Part shown: piece by piece, positions 17,158 through 25,882 of the stretch
How the letters are laid out: every line of letters starts with the position of its first letter
How positions within the stretch are numbered: position 1 is the first letter of the stretch
Assembly (NCBI RefSeq): GCF_048892425.1
Contig: NZ_JBLZHU010000004.1
Span: 1-64,000 of the forward strand
Source of the DNA: Pacificispira sp002696645
GTDB taxonomy: Bacteria > Pseudomonadota > Alphaproteobacteria > UBA8366 > Aestuariispiraceae
Reading direction: 5' to 3'
DNA length: 64,000 bases
Program-made: the position numbers and the translations under genes
The notes under the pieces: model-generated
Databases searched by the model: none
What the model saw: the letters and a program-made list of their open reading frames with translations, nothing else
Told to the model about the DNA's origin: nothing

Positions 17158-17334
17158 ATGAAAATAGATTGGCCAATTGATGATGATCGCATGTATGTAA
17201 CCCTACAATGTAAATATACAGGATTGCATCTATCAGTGCGTATACCCGAAATTATCAAGGTGAAAATAGATTTCTGGCTACCAAGTGTAAAAAGCCGACA
17301 GATGAATTTTGGGAACGGATCAGAAGAGATTTAA
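17158..17334 (+). CDS. Possible small hypothetical protein at the island edge
   Basis: This is a 58-residue reading frame from ATG 17158 (58-72 residues depending on start) in the 447-bp stretch between emrA and the copper ATPase. It begins MKIDWPIDDDRMYVTLQC and ends GNGSEEI. No ribosome site is evident and I do not recognise a family. It is the only plus-strand candidate in the island. The rest of this stretch is AT-rich sequence and a terminator-like inverted repeat. Confidence 0.25.
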   Translation: MKIDWPIDDDRMYVTLQCKYTGLHLSVRIPEIIKVKIDFWLPSVKSRQMNFGNGSEEI

Positions 17335-17360
17335 AGTTCTGAGTGCTGGCTGGTATGTCA

Positions 17361-17427
17361 TTTAAAATGGGCGAGGGGTGAACTGTCTTGTATTAAAGTC
17401 AGCCTTGTCTGGTTCACCCCTCGCCCA
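17361..17427 (-). terminator. Terminator-like 16-bp inverted repeat after copper ATPase
   Basis: Arms of 16 bp (17368-17383 and 17412-17427) are perfectly complementary, with GGGCGAGGGGTGAAC as the core and a 28-nt loop. On the minus strand the second arm is followed by ATTTTAAA. It lies 20 bp past the ATPase stop, so termination is the simplest reading. The long loop is unusual, and an insertion-sequence remnant or island-end structure is possible. Confidence 0.5.
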
Positions 17428-17446
17428 ATCAGTCAATATTGGGATG

Positions 17447-19813
17447 CTAGTAACTTGCTCGACGTAACCTCAGTGCATTCGCAATGACTGATACCGAGGA
17501 TAAGCTCATGGCTGCAGCTGCAAACATTGGTGAGATGAGAATGCCAAAGAACGGATAGAGCAGACCCGCAGCAACAGGCACACCGGCTGCGTTATAGACC
17601 ATCGCAAAGAAGAGGTTTTGCCGGATATTGCGCATCGTTGCTTCCGAGAGTTCTCGGGCTCTAACAATCCCGCTCAAGTCACCTTTGACGAGGGTGAAAC
17701 CAGCACTTTCAATTGCAACATCAGCGCCCGTACCCATCGCAATTCCGACATCAGCCTGAGCAAGAGCAGGGGCGTCGTTGACGCCATCACCTGCCATGGC
17801 TACCTGATGGCCTTCAGCCTTGAGTTCCATAATTAAATTGGCTTTGTCTTCTGGGGAGACATCGGCCCGAATCTCGTCAATGGAAAGTTTATTGCCAACG
17901 GATTTTGCTGTTCGTTGGTTGTCACCGGTTGCCATGACGATTCTGAAGCCTTGCTTCTTGAGCGCCTTTAAAGCCTCCAACGTCGTGTCCTTGATCGGAT
18001 CGGCTACGGAAATGAGCCCGGCAATTCTTCCATCAATAACGACATGCATTACCGTCTCCCCCATATCTCGCCGATCATTTGCTGTTTTATCAACAGCAGA
18101 ATGATCGATATTGAGAGTCTGAAGGAGTTTACTATTACCTAGGGCAACCGACTTGCCATCCACCTTTCCGGTGACGCCCTGACCGGTTACAGCTTCAAAG
18201 TCCTCTGCCTTATCAAGGGACAAGCCGCGCTCCTGAGCAGCACTAACAATGGCGTCAGCCAATGGATGTTCGGATCCTTTTTCGAGCGCCGCAGCGACAG
18301 AGAGAACTTCCTCCTCCTGATAGTCTGATTGAGCGATTACACCTGCTAGTTTCGGTTTACCCTCTGTCAAAGTCCCGGTTTTATCGACGATGAGCACATC
18401 GACCTTCGCTAATCGCTCCAGGGCCTCTGCATTTTTAATGAGCACACCAATTTGCGCACCACGACCGGTAGCGGTCATGATTGACATTGGTGTTGCCAAA
18501 CCAAGAGCGCAAGGACACGCAATGATCAGAACAGCGACTGCTGCGACAAGCCCGTATGACAATGACGGATCTGGTCCCCAGATGGCCCAAGCGACGAAGG
18601 CAACTAAAGCAACCAGGATAACAGCAGGCACAAACTTGCCTGCAACCGTGTCTGCAACCTTTTGGATTGGCGCTTTGCTTCGCTGAGCATTAGAGACCAT
18701 ATCAACGATTTGGCTCAAGACAGTATCTTTGCCAACCCGTTTGGCTTGGATAATCAGGCTGCCATTCCCGTTGATTGTTGCTCCGGTTACATCATCATCT
18801 GGATTCTTTTCAATTGGAACGGGTTCACCCGAGATCATGGATTCATCAACTGACGATCGTCCTTCAACGACAACGCCATCGACAGGTATCTTGTCACCTG
18901 GACGAACTCTCAAGCTCATTCCGACGGTCACATCTTCAAGAGGAACTTCCCGTTCAGAACCATCATCTTCAATAATGCGGGCTGTTTTTGCAGCAAGACC
19001 CAATAACGCCTTGATTGCCGAACCGGTTCGTTCCCGAGCCCCCAATTCCAACAGTTGGCCAAGAAGCACAAGTACAACGATGACAGCTGCAGCTTCGAAG
19101 TACACACCGACATGTCCCTGTGCATCTCTGAATCCATCAGGAAAAATGTCAGGAGAAATCACTGCGACGACGCTAAATATATAAGCTGCGCTAACACCCA
19201 TCCCGATCAATGTGAACATGTTGAGAGAACGGTTCACCACAGAATTCCATCCACGAACCATGAATGGGAAGCCAGACCACAGGACGACAGGCGTTCCAAG
19301 AATTAACTCAACCCAAAGAGTAACGCGTTCTCCAATCATTTCTCGGATGAAACCCAAACCAACAAAGGGCCCCATCGTTAGGACAATCAGCGGCACCGTA
19401 AGAGCTGCGCCTAACCAGAATCTCTTTTTGAAGTCTTGAATCTCGGGGTTTGGTTCCTCATTTTCTGTTGGTATATCCATCGGTTCCAGTGCCATTCCGC
19501 AGATCGGACAGGAACCAGGTTCGGATCGTATGATCTCCGGATGCATCGGGCAGGTGTAGCGGCGAGAAGCGGATGACGAAGCGCTGTTTGCAGCAGATGT
19601 CTCTTCCTTTGCGGATAATACGCTTTCAGGAGAGCTATCGAACTTGCTCTTACATTTCTGGGAACAGAAGTAATATGTCTCATCGCCGTACGGTGAGCGT
19701 GGTGTATCGGAATCCAGCGTGACCGACATGCTGCAAACAGGATCGGTTGCATGTTCTGCTTGATCCGACGTTCTGTGATTATGCTGGTGCTTTTTATGAT
19801 GATGCTCAGACAT
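17447..19813 (-). CDS. copA: Copper-translocating P1B-type ATPase
   Basis: The 788-residue inner-membrane pump starts at ATG 19813 (AGGAAG 7 bp upstream). It has a His-rich N-terminus (residues 4-13), a YHS domain (DPVC at 24-27, then FCSQKC at 49-54), a Cys-rich heavy-metal-binding domain (86-111, CPMHP and CPICGM), the CPC transport motif (433-435), the phosphorylation site DKTGT (477-481), SEHPLA and GDGVNDAPAL. The tail SLSSVSVIANALRLR fits the Cu+/Ag+ class. It exports Cu(I) to the periplasm, where the CopA oxidase and cupredoxin of the same island act. It is the last gene of the cargo. Confidence 0.93.
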   Translation of the reverse strand: MSEHHHKKHQHNHRTSDQAEHATDPVCSMSVTLDSDTPRSPYGDETYYFCSQKCKSKFDSSPESVLSAKEETSAANSASSSASRRYTCPMHPEIIRSEPGSCPICGMALEPMDIPTENEEPNPEIQDFKKRFWLGAALTVPLIVLTMGPFVGLGFIREMIGERVTLWVELILGTPVVLWSGFPFMVRGWNSVVNRSLNMFTLIGMGVSAAYIFSVVAVISPDIFPDGFRDAQGHVGVYFEAAAVIVVLVLLGQLLELGARERTGSAIKALLGLAAKTARIIEDDGSEREVPLEDVTVGMSLRVRPGDKIPVDGVVVEGRSSVDESMISGEPVPIEKNPDDDVTGATINGNGSLIIQAKRVGKDTVLSQIVDMVSNAQRSKAPIQKVADTVAGKFVPAVILVALVAFVAWAIWGPDPSLSYGLVAAVAVLIIACPCALGLATPMSIMTATGRGAQIGVLIKNAEALERLAKVDVLIVDKTGTLTEGKPKLAGVIAQSDYQEEEVLSVAAALEKGSEHPLADAIVSAAQERGLSLDKAEDFEAVTGQGVTGKVDGKSVALGNSKLLQTLNIDHSAVDKTANDRRDMGETVMHVVIDGRIAGLISVADPIKDTTLEALKALKKQGFRIVMATGDNQRTAKSVGNKLSIDEIRADVSPEDKANLIMELKAEGHQVAMAGDGVNDAPALAQADVGIAMGTGADVAIESAGFTLVKGDLSGIVRARELSEATMRNIRQNLFFAMVYNAAGVPVAAGLLYPFFGILISPMFAAAAMSLSSVSVIANALRLRRASY

Positions 19814-19855
19814 GGTCTGCTTCCTGCTGTTATGCCTCAATGTCACTGCGGTTTA

Positions 19856-21193
19856 TCAATGTCCTGAGTGATCGTGACTGTGCGCCTTGGCCGATTGGTT
19901 TATCCGGTTTGACAGGAACCAACGTTCAAAAATGAACACAGCAACAATCATCAAGGTTGCAATGAGAACAATGGATGGGTCGCTTTGCAATTTCATGCCG
20001 GCGAAAACGAGCAATACGATGATGTCAAAGACAATCGCTGTAATCATAACAAAGCCGCGTGCACCTATTTCCTGCCGTAGATACTTAAAACATCCCCAGT
20101 GGATGAGCACATCCATGACGAGATAGAAAAACACTCCAAGTGAAGCGATCCGGCTTAAATCAAAAAAGATTGTCAACAGCGCTGCCACGACAACCGTGTA
20201 AACAAGCGTGTGGTCTTTGATTGAACCGGACATTCCAAAATGACTGTGTGGGATCATCTCCATATCAGTCAGCATCGCGAGCATTCTTGAGACAGCAAAC
20301 ACGCTTGCAAGTAAACCGGAGGCCGTCGCAACGACTGCGAGCAGCACAGTCAGATAAAATCCGGTAGGGCCCAATGCAGGCGCTGCGGCTTCGGCAAGGG
20401 CATAGTCTTTGGCTTTTATCAGTTCATCCAAGCCAAGACTTGAGCCAACAGCGAGCGCCACGAGAATATATACGACAACGCAAATCAGGATTGAGAACGT
20501 GATCGCACGGCCAACATTCTTGTGAGGGTTCACGATTTCAGCGCCGCTATTCGTGATCGTAGTGAATCCTTTGAAGGCTAGAATTGAAAGAGCAATTGAT
20601 GCTACAAAACCGGCTAGAGGAAAACTCGCGCCGTCAGTTGATGACGGCTCGAACGAATATCCACCAGCCCACAGAGCTGCAATTGCAAACAAAGCAATTC
20701 CACCGATCTTCAGTGTGGCCATGACCATTGAAAACACACCAACCGATTTGTTCCCAGCTCTGTTGACAGCGTATGCAAAAATGATCAGGCAGACACCCAA
20801 GACCGGTATAAGAACTTCAAGCTCTGTCAAGTCAAATGCGCGCAAGACATAGGTTCCGAATGTTCTTGCCACCAAACTCTCGTTGATAACCATCGAAAAG
20901 GCCATCAGTAATGCTGCGCCACCTGCTATGGCTCCTGACCCGTATGCTTTTTGAAGGATCATTCCGATCCCACCCGCGGACGGGAAAGCATTTGACATCT
21001 TTATATATGTATATGCGCTAAAAGCAGTGACAAGTGCGCCAAATAGGAACGACAACGGGAACCACTTTCCTGCAAGTTCGGCAATTTGTCCCGTTAAAGC
21101 AAAAATTCCTGCCCCGATCATAACACCGGTGCCCATGGATATCGCGCCAACGAGCGAGATACTGTTTTTCTTGTATTCTGATTGATGATCCAT
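19856..21193 (-). CDS. APC-family permease with His-rich C-terminus
   Basis: The 445-residue inner-membrane protein begins at ATG 21193 (GAGG upstream, 7 bp after the cytochrome gene). About 12 hydrophobic segments and the N-terminal GTGVMIGAGIFALTG motif place it in the amino acid-polyamine-organocation superfamily. The C-terminus SAKAHSHDHSGH could bind metal. Its place between a cytochrome c and a copper ATPase in a copper island is unexpected for an amino-acid carrier. It may move a metal-complexing amino acid or a metal species. The substrate cannot be read from sequence. Confidence 0.8.
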   Translation of the reverse strand: MDHQSEYKKNSISLVGAISMGTGVMIGAGIFALTGQIAELAGKWFPLSFLFGALVTAFSAYTYIKMSNAFPSAGGIGMILQKAYGSGAIAGGAALLMAFSMVINESLVARTFGTYVLRAFDLTELEVLIPVLGVCLIIFAYAVNRAGNKSVGVFSMVMATLKIGGIALFAIAALWAGGYSFEPSSTDGASFPLAGFVASIALSILAFKGFTTITNSGAEIVNPHKNVGRAITFSILICVVVYILVALAVGSSLGLDELIKAKDYALAEAAAPALGPTGFYLTVLLAVVATASGLLASVFAVSRMLAMLTDMEMIPHSHFGMSGSIKDHTLVYTVVVAALLTIFFDLSRIASLGVFFYLVMDVLIHWGCFKYLRQEIGARGFVMITAIVFDIIVLLVFAGMKLQSDPSIVLIATLMIVAVFIFERWFLSNRINQSAKAHSHDHSGH

Positions 21194-21200
21194 CCCTGCC

Positions 21201-21650
21201 TCACATTTGGTGTTTTTGGTACGCGATGCCGTTTGCTTCCTGTAGCTCACGTACGTAACGAATGATCCGTGATACCTGTTCCGAACTTACCTGAGGTTGG
21301 GGCGGCATATCGCCGAAGGGCCAGTGATGTTGTTTCGCCCCGTTTCCAACAGCAAGGTAGAATGCGCGGTCTGAATGATGACCCGGATTGTAGATCCGGT
21401 GTATCAGCGGCGGACCTTGTTCCGTACCGGTTGCATTGCGTCCGTGACAAGCAACACAGTTCATATCGAAAAGCTGTTTTCCTACCATTGCTTCCTTGCT
21501 GAAGCTGGGGAGCGCAATCCCGTTATCGGTCAGTTCAAGATCTTTGATGTCATCTTTCCCGGGCAGAAACGAATTCAGGGTCATGGCGATGATCCCTACT
21601 GCGAAAAAACCGATGACCAGGTACTTTAACCAATTGATTTCTTTTTTCAT
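21201..21650 (-). CDS. Membrane-anchored cytochrome c
   Basis: This 149-residue protein has an uncleaved-looking N-terminal anchor (YLVIGFFAVGIIAMTL) and one haem c motif, CVACH (residues 65-69). MPPQP further on includes the likely methionine axial ligand. It is a class I cytochrome c facing the periplasm. In copper islands such proteins occur next to the copper ATPase and may take part in Cu(I)/Cu(II) redox balance; this role is inferred. It is closely spaced with the APC permease gene and so probably co-transcribed. Confidence 0.85.
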   Translation of the reverse strand: MKKEINWLKYLVIGFFAVGIIAMTLNSFLPGKDDIKDLELTDNGIALPSFSKEAMVGKQLFDMNCVACHGRNATGTEQGPPLIHRIYNPGHHSDRAFYLAVGNGAKQHHWPFGDMPPQPQVSSEQVSRIIRYVRELQEANGIAYQKHQM

Positions 21651-21759
21651 TTCCTTCTGGCCTTTGTTTTATGCGTATACATCGAGTAGTCGAAGAAACG
21701 TCAGACAATGCGAACTAAGCAACCTTGGTCAGGTTGCTGCTGCCTATGATTTCGCTGAA

Positions 21760-22095
21760 CTAGCCTTGCGATACATGAGTTTTTCGGGTGATTGCGCTGC
21801 CACCGACATAATTGTCTGGTGACGCTTCAAATGCTGAACGGCAGGTGTCTGAACAGAAGTAAAATACGTCGCCGCTATGAATGGTTGTTTTGGCGATGCG
21901 CGGGTCGACAGTTTTATGACAAACCGGGTCAACGGCGGAATGAGGGTGCTCCCATCGGATTGCCTCAGCATGACCGTCCGCTTGTTTCTTATTGTGGGTG
22001 TGCTTTTTGTGGCCAAACATGTGAGCACCGCAACCAAAGCGCATCATCAATATGATGAAGGCTCCCCAAAGCAACCAACTGAGAATATTTTCCAT
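21760..22095 (-). CDS. YHS-domain membrane protein
   Basis: The 111-residue protein starts at ATG 22095 (MENILSWLLWGAFIILMM), with a single membrane helix, a His-rich linker (GHKKHTHNKK) and a YHS domain (DPVCHKTVDP, then FYFCSDTCRSAFEASP). YHS domains bind copper or other soft metals through Cys and often occur in P1B ATPases or beside them, as here. Longer in-frame starts at 22113 or 22182 are possible. Its upstream region ends 92 bp away at an IS3-family insertion, which may have separated it from its promoter. Confidence 0.75.
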   Translation of the reverse strand: MENILSWLLWGAFIILMMRFGCGAHMFGHKKHTHNKKQADGHAEAIRWEHPHSAVDPVCHKTVDPRIAKTTIHSGDVFYFCSDTCRSAFEASPDNYVGGSAITRKTHVSQG

Positions 22096-22226
22096 TTCTC
22101 TTTGCCATCCCATAAATACCTTTAAGTCCGACTGTTCTGAATGAAAACAGCATGGTGCCGAATACCGACGCGCAATCTTCACGCAAGTGGACTTGTAACG
22201 GTTTGGTTCCGATCACTTGTCTCTCA

Positions 22227-23090
22227 TTATGCCACCTTAGCTTCGAAAGCCAAGGGGCTTATGCCGCCCAGATATGAGTGGCGCCTTCGGGTGTTGTAGA
22301 ACCCGTTGATGTATTGGAAGATGGCAGCCTCAGCCTGATTGCGTGTTGGCCAGCTTTGCCGCCAGATCAACTCCGCCTTGATCGTATTAAAGAATGTCTC
22401 CACCGAGGCATTATCGTAGCAGTTGCCCTTACCGCTCATTGATGGACGCAGGCCATAGGCCTGCAACTTCTTTTGATAATCATAAGCACAAGCACAATAT
22501 TGGCTACCACGATCCGAATGGAAGATGCACCCTTCCGGCGGATTGCGAAGGCGCACTGCCATATCGAGCGCCTGGATCGCCAGATCCTTCTTCATCCTGT
22601 CACTGACCGCCCAGCCAACGACGCGGCGTGAGTGCAAGTCAAGGATCACGGCAAGGTAGAGCCAGCCCTGGGTTGTCCAGATATAACTGATGTCGCCAGC
22701 CCATTTACGGTTGGGTGCATCAGCGACAAAGTTGCCTTCCAGGACATTGGCCACAATACCCAAGCTATGGTTGCTGTTGGTCGTGATCTTGTGTTTACGG
22801 GTGCGAACCGGCTTGATCCTGTTGATCTTCATCAACCTGCCAACACGGCGTTCGCCAACGTCAAGGCCAGCTTCCTTCAACTCCATTGTCATCCTCGGTC
22901 TGCCATAGCTGCCAAGGCTTAGGCCATATTGCTCACGGATGTGCGCCAGCACCTTCATGTCACCGCGCTGCCGCTGGCTCATCGGCTGTGTCAGCCATTT
23001 GCGAAAGCCGCGCGGGGTTACCTGCATGACGTTGCACAGCAGTCCCACTGACCAAATATGCCGCCACTCTTTGACAAATCCGAACTTCAC
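22227..23090 (-). CDS. IS3-family transposase OrfB (DDE integrase domain)
   Basis: The 287-residue protein has an N-terminal HTH_21-like region (MSQRQRGDMKVLAHIREQYG) and an rve integrase core. The catalytic DDE residues lie in WAGDISYIWT, IFHSDRGSQY and NCYDNASVETFFNTIK. Its GTG start overlaps the orfA stop (GTGA at 23090-23087). The functional transposase is probably the OrfAB fusion made by -1 frameshifting within orfA. The C-terminus YNTRRRHSYLGGISPL is typical of the family. Confidence 0.92.
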   Translation of the reverse strand: MKFGFVKEWRHIWSVGLLCNVMQVTPRGFRKWLTQPMSQRQRGDMKVLAHIREQYGLSLGSYGRPRMTMELKEAGLDVGERRVGRLMKINRIKPVRTRKHKITTNSNHSLGIVANVLEGNFVADAPNRKWAGDISYIWTTQGWLYLAVILDLHSRRVVGWAVSDRMKKDLAIQALDMAVRLRNPPEGCIFHSDRGSQYCACAYDYQKKLQAYGLRPSMSGKGNCYDNASVETFFNTIKAELIWRQSWPTRNQAEAAIFQYINGFYNTRRRHSYLGGISPLAFEAKVA

Positions 23091-23362
23091 GGGCGTTGGC
23101 TCGCGAAGAACTGCGTGGCCTTTTTTAATATGTCCCGCTCCTCCTTAAGGATACGGTTCTCCAGACGCAGGCGTTCATTCTCGCGGGCAAGATCAGCTTG
23201 CGGCTGCGCAGTCAGATCACTAGGCCGATATTGTGACACCCACTTGCTCAATGTCGAAAAGCCGACCCCTAAATCCGATGCCACCCGACGGCGCGGTAAC
23301 CCACTGGTCAGTGCAATCCTAACTGCCTCTTGCTTGAAATCATCAGTATGCTTGATCGCCAT
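23087..23362 (-). CDS. IS3-family transposase OrfA (HTH protein)
   Basis: The 91-residue protein has a helix-turn-helix (EAVRIALTSGLPRRRVASDLGVGFSTLSKWV) followed by a leucine-zipper-like helix (LARENERLRLENRILKEERDILKKA). A slippery heptamer A-AAA-AAG lies at 23126-23120 in the LKK codons near its end; a -1 shift there reads straight into orfB. It binds the terminal repeats and, when fused to OrfB, forms the transposase. Confidence 0.92.
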   Translation of the reverse strand: MAIKHTDDFKQEAVRIALTSGLPRRRVASDLGVGFSTLSKWVSQYRPSDLTAQPQADLARENERLRLENRILKEERDILKKATQFFASQRP

Positions 23363-23480
23363 GTTCGGTCTCCTTGAGTGAGGTATATAATCTCAAGTGA
23401 CCGGAACCAAACCGTTACAAGTCCAAAGCCATCGGCACGCGCAGAAACCAGAACAGTTATTCGCTATTTGTTTGGGAGGA

Positions 23481-23798
23481 TCAGAATATGGGAGGTTGGA
23501 AAATCCATGACCGAGATACCGGTTGAAGGGACATTTCTTCTATCCCGTTCTGTACAGGAGAAAACTCGGAAATCGGTAGGATAATCTCGGTAAGGACCGC
23601 TGATGTGGAGTGACAAGAAACCTGAGGGCAGCACGAAGTCAGATCATGTTGGTGATCAATGTCGAAATCACTGATTTCTGCAGAATGCGCAGGAAAGGAG
23701 CCACTGGACGCGACTGCAATATGGGGAGCAAGCATTATAGCACTGATCCCGACAAGCAGGATCAGTACGGCGCGTATAAGTGCTTGCTGTGCATTCAT
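23481..23798 (-). CDS. Small secreted Cys/His protein of the copper island
   Basis: The 105-residue protein has a clear ribosome site (GAGGGG, 9 bp upstream) and a signal peptide (MNAQQALIRAVLILLVGISA). The mature part holds DHQHDLTSCCPQVSCHS, a likely metal-binding cluster, and ends in a proline/aromatic tail (SWIFQPPIF). The architecture resembles small exported proteins seen beside copper-resistance genes, but no defined family is recognised. It shares layout with the protein at 28368-28724. It probably follows the ABC membrane protein in the same transcript. Confidence 0.6.
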   Translation of the reverse strand: MNAQQALIRAVLILLVGISAIMLAPHIAVASSGSFPAHSAEISDFDIDHQHDLTSCCPQVSCHSTSAVLTEIILPISEFSPVQNGIEEMSLQPVSRSWIFQPPIF

Positions 23799-23887
23799 TG
23801 ATCAAATCCCCTCTGGGCAGAAGGTAACACATATGCCCCTGAATATCGAGTTACGTTGACCTACCTCAACTATGGGTAAGTCTTTTT

Positions 23888-25087
23888 TTACCCTGCTTCA
23901 GATAGAACCGTTACATCTGCAAACTGATTGTCCGTAATCTCGATTTCCTTGGAGATGTAAGGTTTGATTTCGGAGTATCTGACATGAGCATCGGCTTGCG
24001 CCTGATAGTAACGAAAGAGCTCTTTGAGCGGAGCGCCCATGTCTTTGTATGCAGTTAATACTGCGATTAGTGCTCCGAGCGTGAGGTCGCCCTTTATCAC
24101 CAGATACCCCCCTATTGTGTAAAAGAAGAATGGCGTCATCTGAGATATAAAGTTGTTTAAAGACTTCATGGCGAACTTGTTTTTGTGGATAGAAAGACGA
24201 AGATCATGAAGTCGTTTGTATGACCCGTAAATATCCCGAGCACTTGGCTGGTGGTCGTTTGAGATATTCCCGATCTTCTCCCCGAGAACCCTGACTTCTT
24301 TCAGCCGCGTTCGAGACAAAGCATTAATTTTCTTTTGAAATCTGGGAATGACAAAAATCTGAAGCGGCAACAGTGCTGTTGCGGCGATGCCCAAGACCAA
24401 ATCTTGCACGAGCATGAAAGCCAGAATAGTCAGGAACGTGCCACCTTGTAACAAAGGTAATACAATGGACTCCGATGCATACCCAGCTACGGGCTCTACC
24501 TCCTGAACAATAACCGGAATTAATTCCCCGCCTCTGGGGGACGGCTTTCGAAAGCTGAATTTTGAGATATCGAGCCGCAGGCGGCGTGACATGTGTTCTG
24601 CCAATGCACCGGATTGCAAATTGACCTGGTATTTCAATCCACCATGTAAGCCAATAGCCAAGAGGAACAGCATGCATAGTGCAAGCAACGTCTGCGTCTG
24701 TGACAGTTCTATACCCATATACATGATTGGGAAGTGTCCGGACTCTATGGCATTGTTGATGATTAGCTTCGGTAGTTCGAGACTCATGTAAAGTGCCGGT
24801 AGTGACGTTATTGCCAGCAGGCCCAGTTTTAGCTGTCGTTTCCATGATGCTCTGAATATGTACTGCAGGAGCGGTGTTCCGTTCTTTGAGAAGGACTTTT
24901 GAGCTTGCCACGCAAGAACAGATTTGCGGCGTTTTAAAAGCCTGTATCCCGTTGCACTGAGAATAATAATAAGTGCAACCGGAACCCCAAACACAACCAA
25001 ATGGAAGACAAAATGAACCCACCAGTGTGCATCGCTTGATGTGTAGTGCGTTAAACGGTGCCCCATATCGTGGACGATTTCCATCAT
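23888..25087 (-). CDS. ABC exporter membrane domain without ATPase domain
   Basis: The 399-residue protein has an extra N-terminal helix (WVHFVFHLVVFGVPVALIIIL) and an ABC_membrane exporter domain with about five or six further helices. It stops after ITDNQFADVTVLSEAG, just where the nucleotide-binding domain normally begins. No Walker A, signature or Walker B motif occurs in it or in any frame of the 89 bp before the next gene. It is either a truncated gene or a stand-alone membrane half that uses an ATPase encoded elsewhere. It follows the copB terminator and precedes a small secreted protein. Substrate unknown. Confidence 0.7.
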   Translation of the reverse strand: MMEIVHDMGHRLTHYTSSDAHWWVHFVFHLVVFGVPVALIIILSATGYRLLKRRKSVLAWQAQKSFSKNGTPLLQYIFRASWKRQLKLGLLAITSLPALYMSLELPKLIINNAIESGHFPIMYMGIELSQTQTLLALCMLFLLAIGLHGGLKYQVNLQSGALAEHMSRRLRLDISKFSFRKPSPRGGELIPVIVQEVEPVAGYASESIVLPLLQGGTFLTILAFMLVQDLVLGIAATALLPLQIFVIPRFQKKINALSRTRLKEVRVLGEKIGNISNDHQPSARDIYGSYKRLHDLRLSIHKNKFAMKSLNNFISQMTPFFFYTIGGYLVIKGDLTLGALIAVLTAYKDMGAPLKELFRYYQAQADAHVRYSEIKPYISKEIEITDNQFADVTVLSEAG

Positions 25088-25111
25088 CTGTGTCAGGTTC
25101 CTTCAAAAGGT

Positions 25112-25150
25112 TCGATAAAAACAGACAGGGAGGAAAATCCTCCCTGTCAG
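25112..25150 (-). terminator. Strong rho-independent terminator after copB
   Basis: GACAGGGAGGA (25124-25134) pairs perfectly with TCCTCCCTGTC (25138-25148) across a 3-nt loop. On the minus strand the stem is followed by TGTTTTTATC. It lies 8 bp after the copB stop and ends the copper operon transcribed from about 28.7 kb. Confidence 0.85.
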
Positions 25151-25157
25151 ATGAAGC

Positions 25158-25880
25158 TTAGAAAAGAAGGCGGAGACCGGTCACGAGGTAAGTTGCTTCG
25201 TAATCCTCGCCGTCGTCTTTTGCAAAGTCTGCGGTTTTGCCAAGTTTGCGTTCATAGGCAACCCCAATGTACGGTGCAACGGCTCGGTCGATTAGATCAT
25301 AGCTAAGCCGCAGTCCGATTTCTGCGCTTGAAAACCCGCGCCCGACCTCTATTTCGCGATCCTCAGAGAATGCTGCATTCAGCTCAAGCGAAGGTGTGAG
25401 GATTAAACGATTGGTCAACAAGCCTTCGTACTCAACATCAAGTCGCGCACTACCGTCTCCGGTTTCGCTGACAAACAGGTCAGCGTCGACTTCAAACCAT
25501 TGAGGAGCAAGCCCCATGATACCAACCGTTCCATACCAACGATCTGTTGTGCTTGGCGTATCCAGACGAATACCGGCCTTGGCATCAAAGAAGTCACTGA
25601 TTGGTGTTTGCAAGACCAGCCTGTTCTCGAAGTTTTCGTAAAGGTCGTTTTTGAGATCACGCTCGCCTTCGCCTTGCCAGCGCAGCTTCAACTCATCGGT
25701 TCCTACAAATGCGTCACCATCCCAAACAAAGAGATTTTCGTCTTCATCACCTGATCGGTATTCAAACTGCTCCATTTGAATGCCATAGAAGATGTGATTG
25801 TCTGCTTTGGCAGTGAACGAGAAGGACAGGATCGTGGCAAGAACACCACCACCAATCGCGGCCAAAGTTAGGGTTTTCAT
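25158..25880 (-). CDS. copB: Copper resistance protein B (outer membrane)
   Basis: The 240-residue protein has a signal peptide (MKTLTLAAIGGGVLATILSF) and a beta-barrel pattern: YGIQMEQFEYRSGDED, FVGTDELKLRWQGEGE, YENFENRLVLQTPISDFFDAKAG, ending AYERKLGKT...YLVTGLRLLF. This matches CopB/PcoB. The N-terminus lacks the Met-rich stretch present in many homologues. It starts 2 bp after the copA oxidase stop. CopB acts with CopA to handle copper at the outer membrane or periplasm. Confidence 0.92.
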   Translation of the reverse strand: MKTLTLAAIGGGVLATILSFSFTAKADNHIFYGIQMEQFEYRSGDEDENLFVWDGDAFVGTDELKLRWQGEGERDLKNDLYENFENRLVLQTPISDFFDAKAGIRLDTPSTTDRWYGTVGIMGLAPQWFEVDADLFVSETGDGSARLDVEYEGLLTNRLILTPSLELNAAFSEDREIEVGRGFSSAEIGLRLSYDLIDRAVAPYIGVAYERKLGKTADFAKDDGEDYEATYLVTGLRLLF

Positions 25881-25882
25881 TG

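Larger units (their letters stand above)
22188..23425 (-). mobile_element. Complete IS3-family insertion sequence
   Basis: The element is 1238 bp with 32-bp terminal inverted repeats (22188-22219 and 23394-23425) that differ at one position and start TGGACTTGTAACGG. The flanks show a 3-bp direct repeat AAG (22185-22187 and 23426-23428), the usual target duplication size for IS3. It carries overlapping orfA and orfB with a frameshift signal, so it looks complete and possibly active. It sits between the YHS gene and a small secreted-protein gene within the copper island and breaks no recognisable gene. Confidence 0.9.

Noticed and set aside
24324..25106. Minus-strand 260-residue frame overlapping the ABC membrane domain in another frame
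   Set aside because: Composition is untypical and it lacks motifs, while the overlapping frame encodes clear ABC exporter helices. It does not supply the missing ATPase domain.
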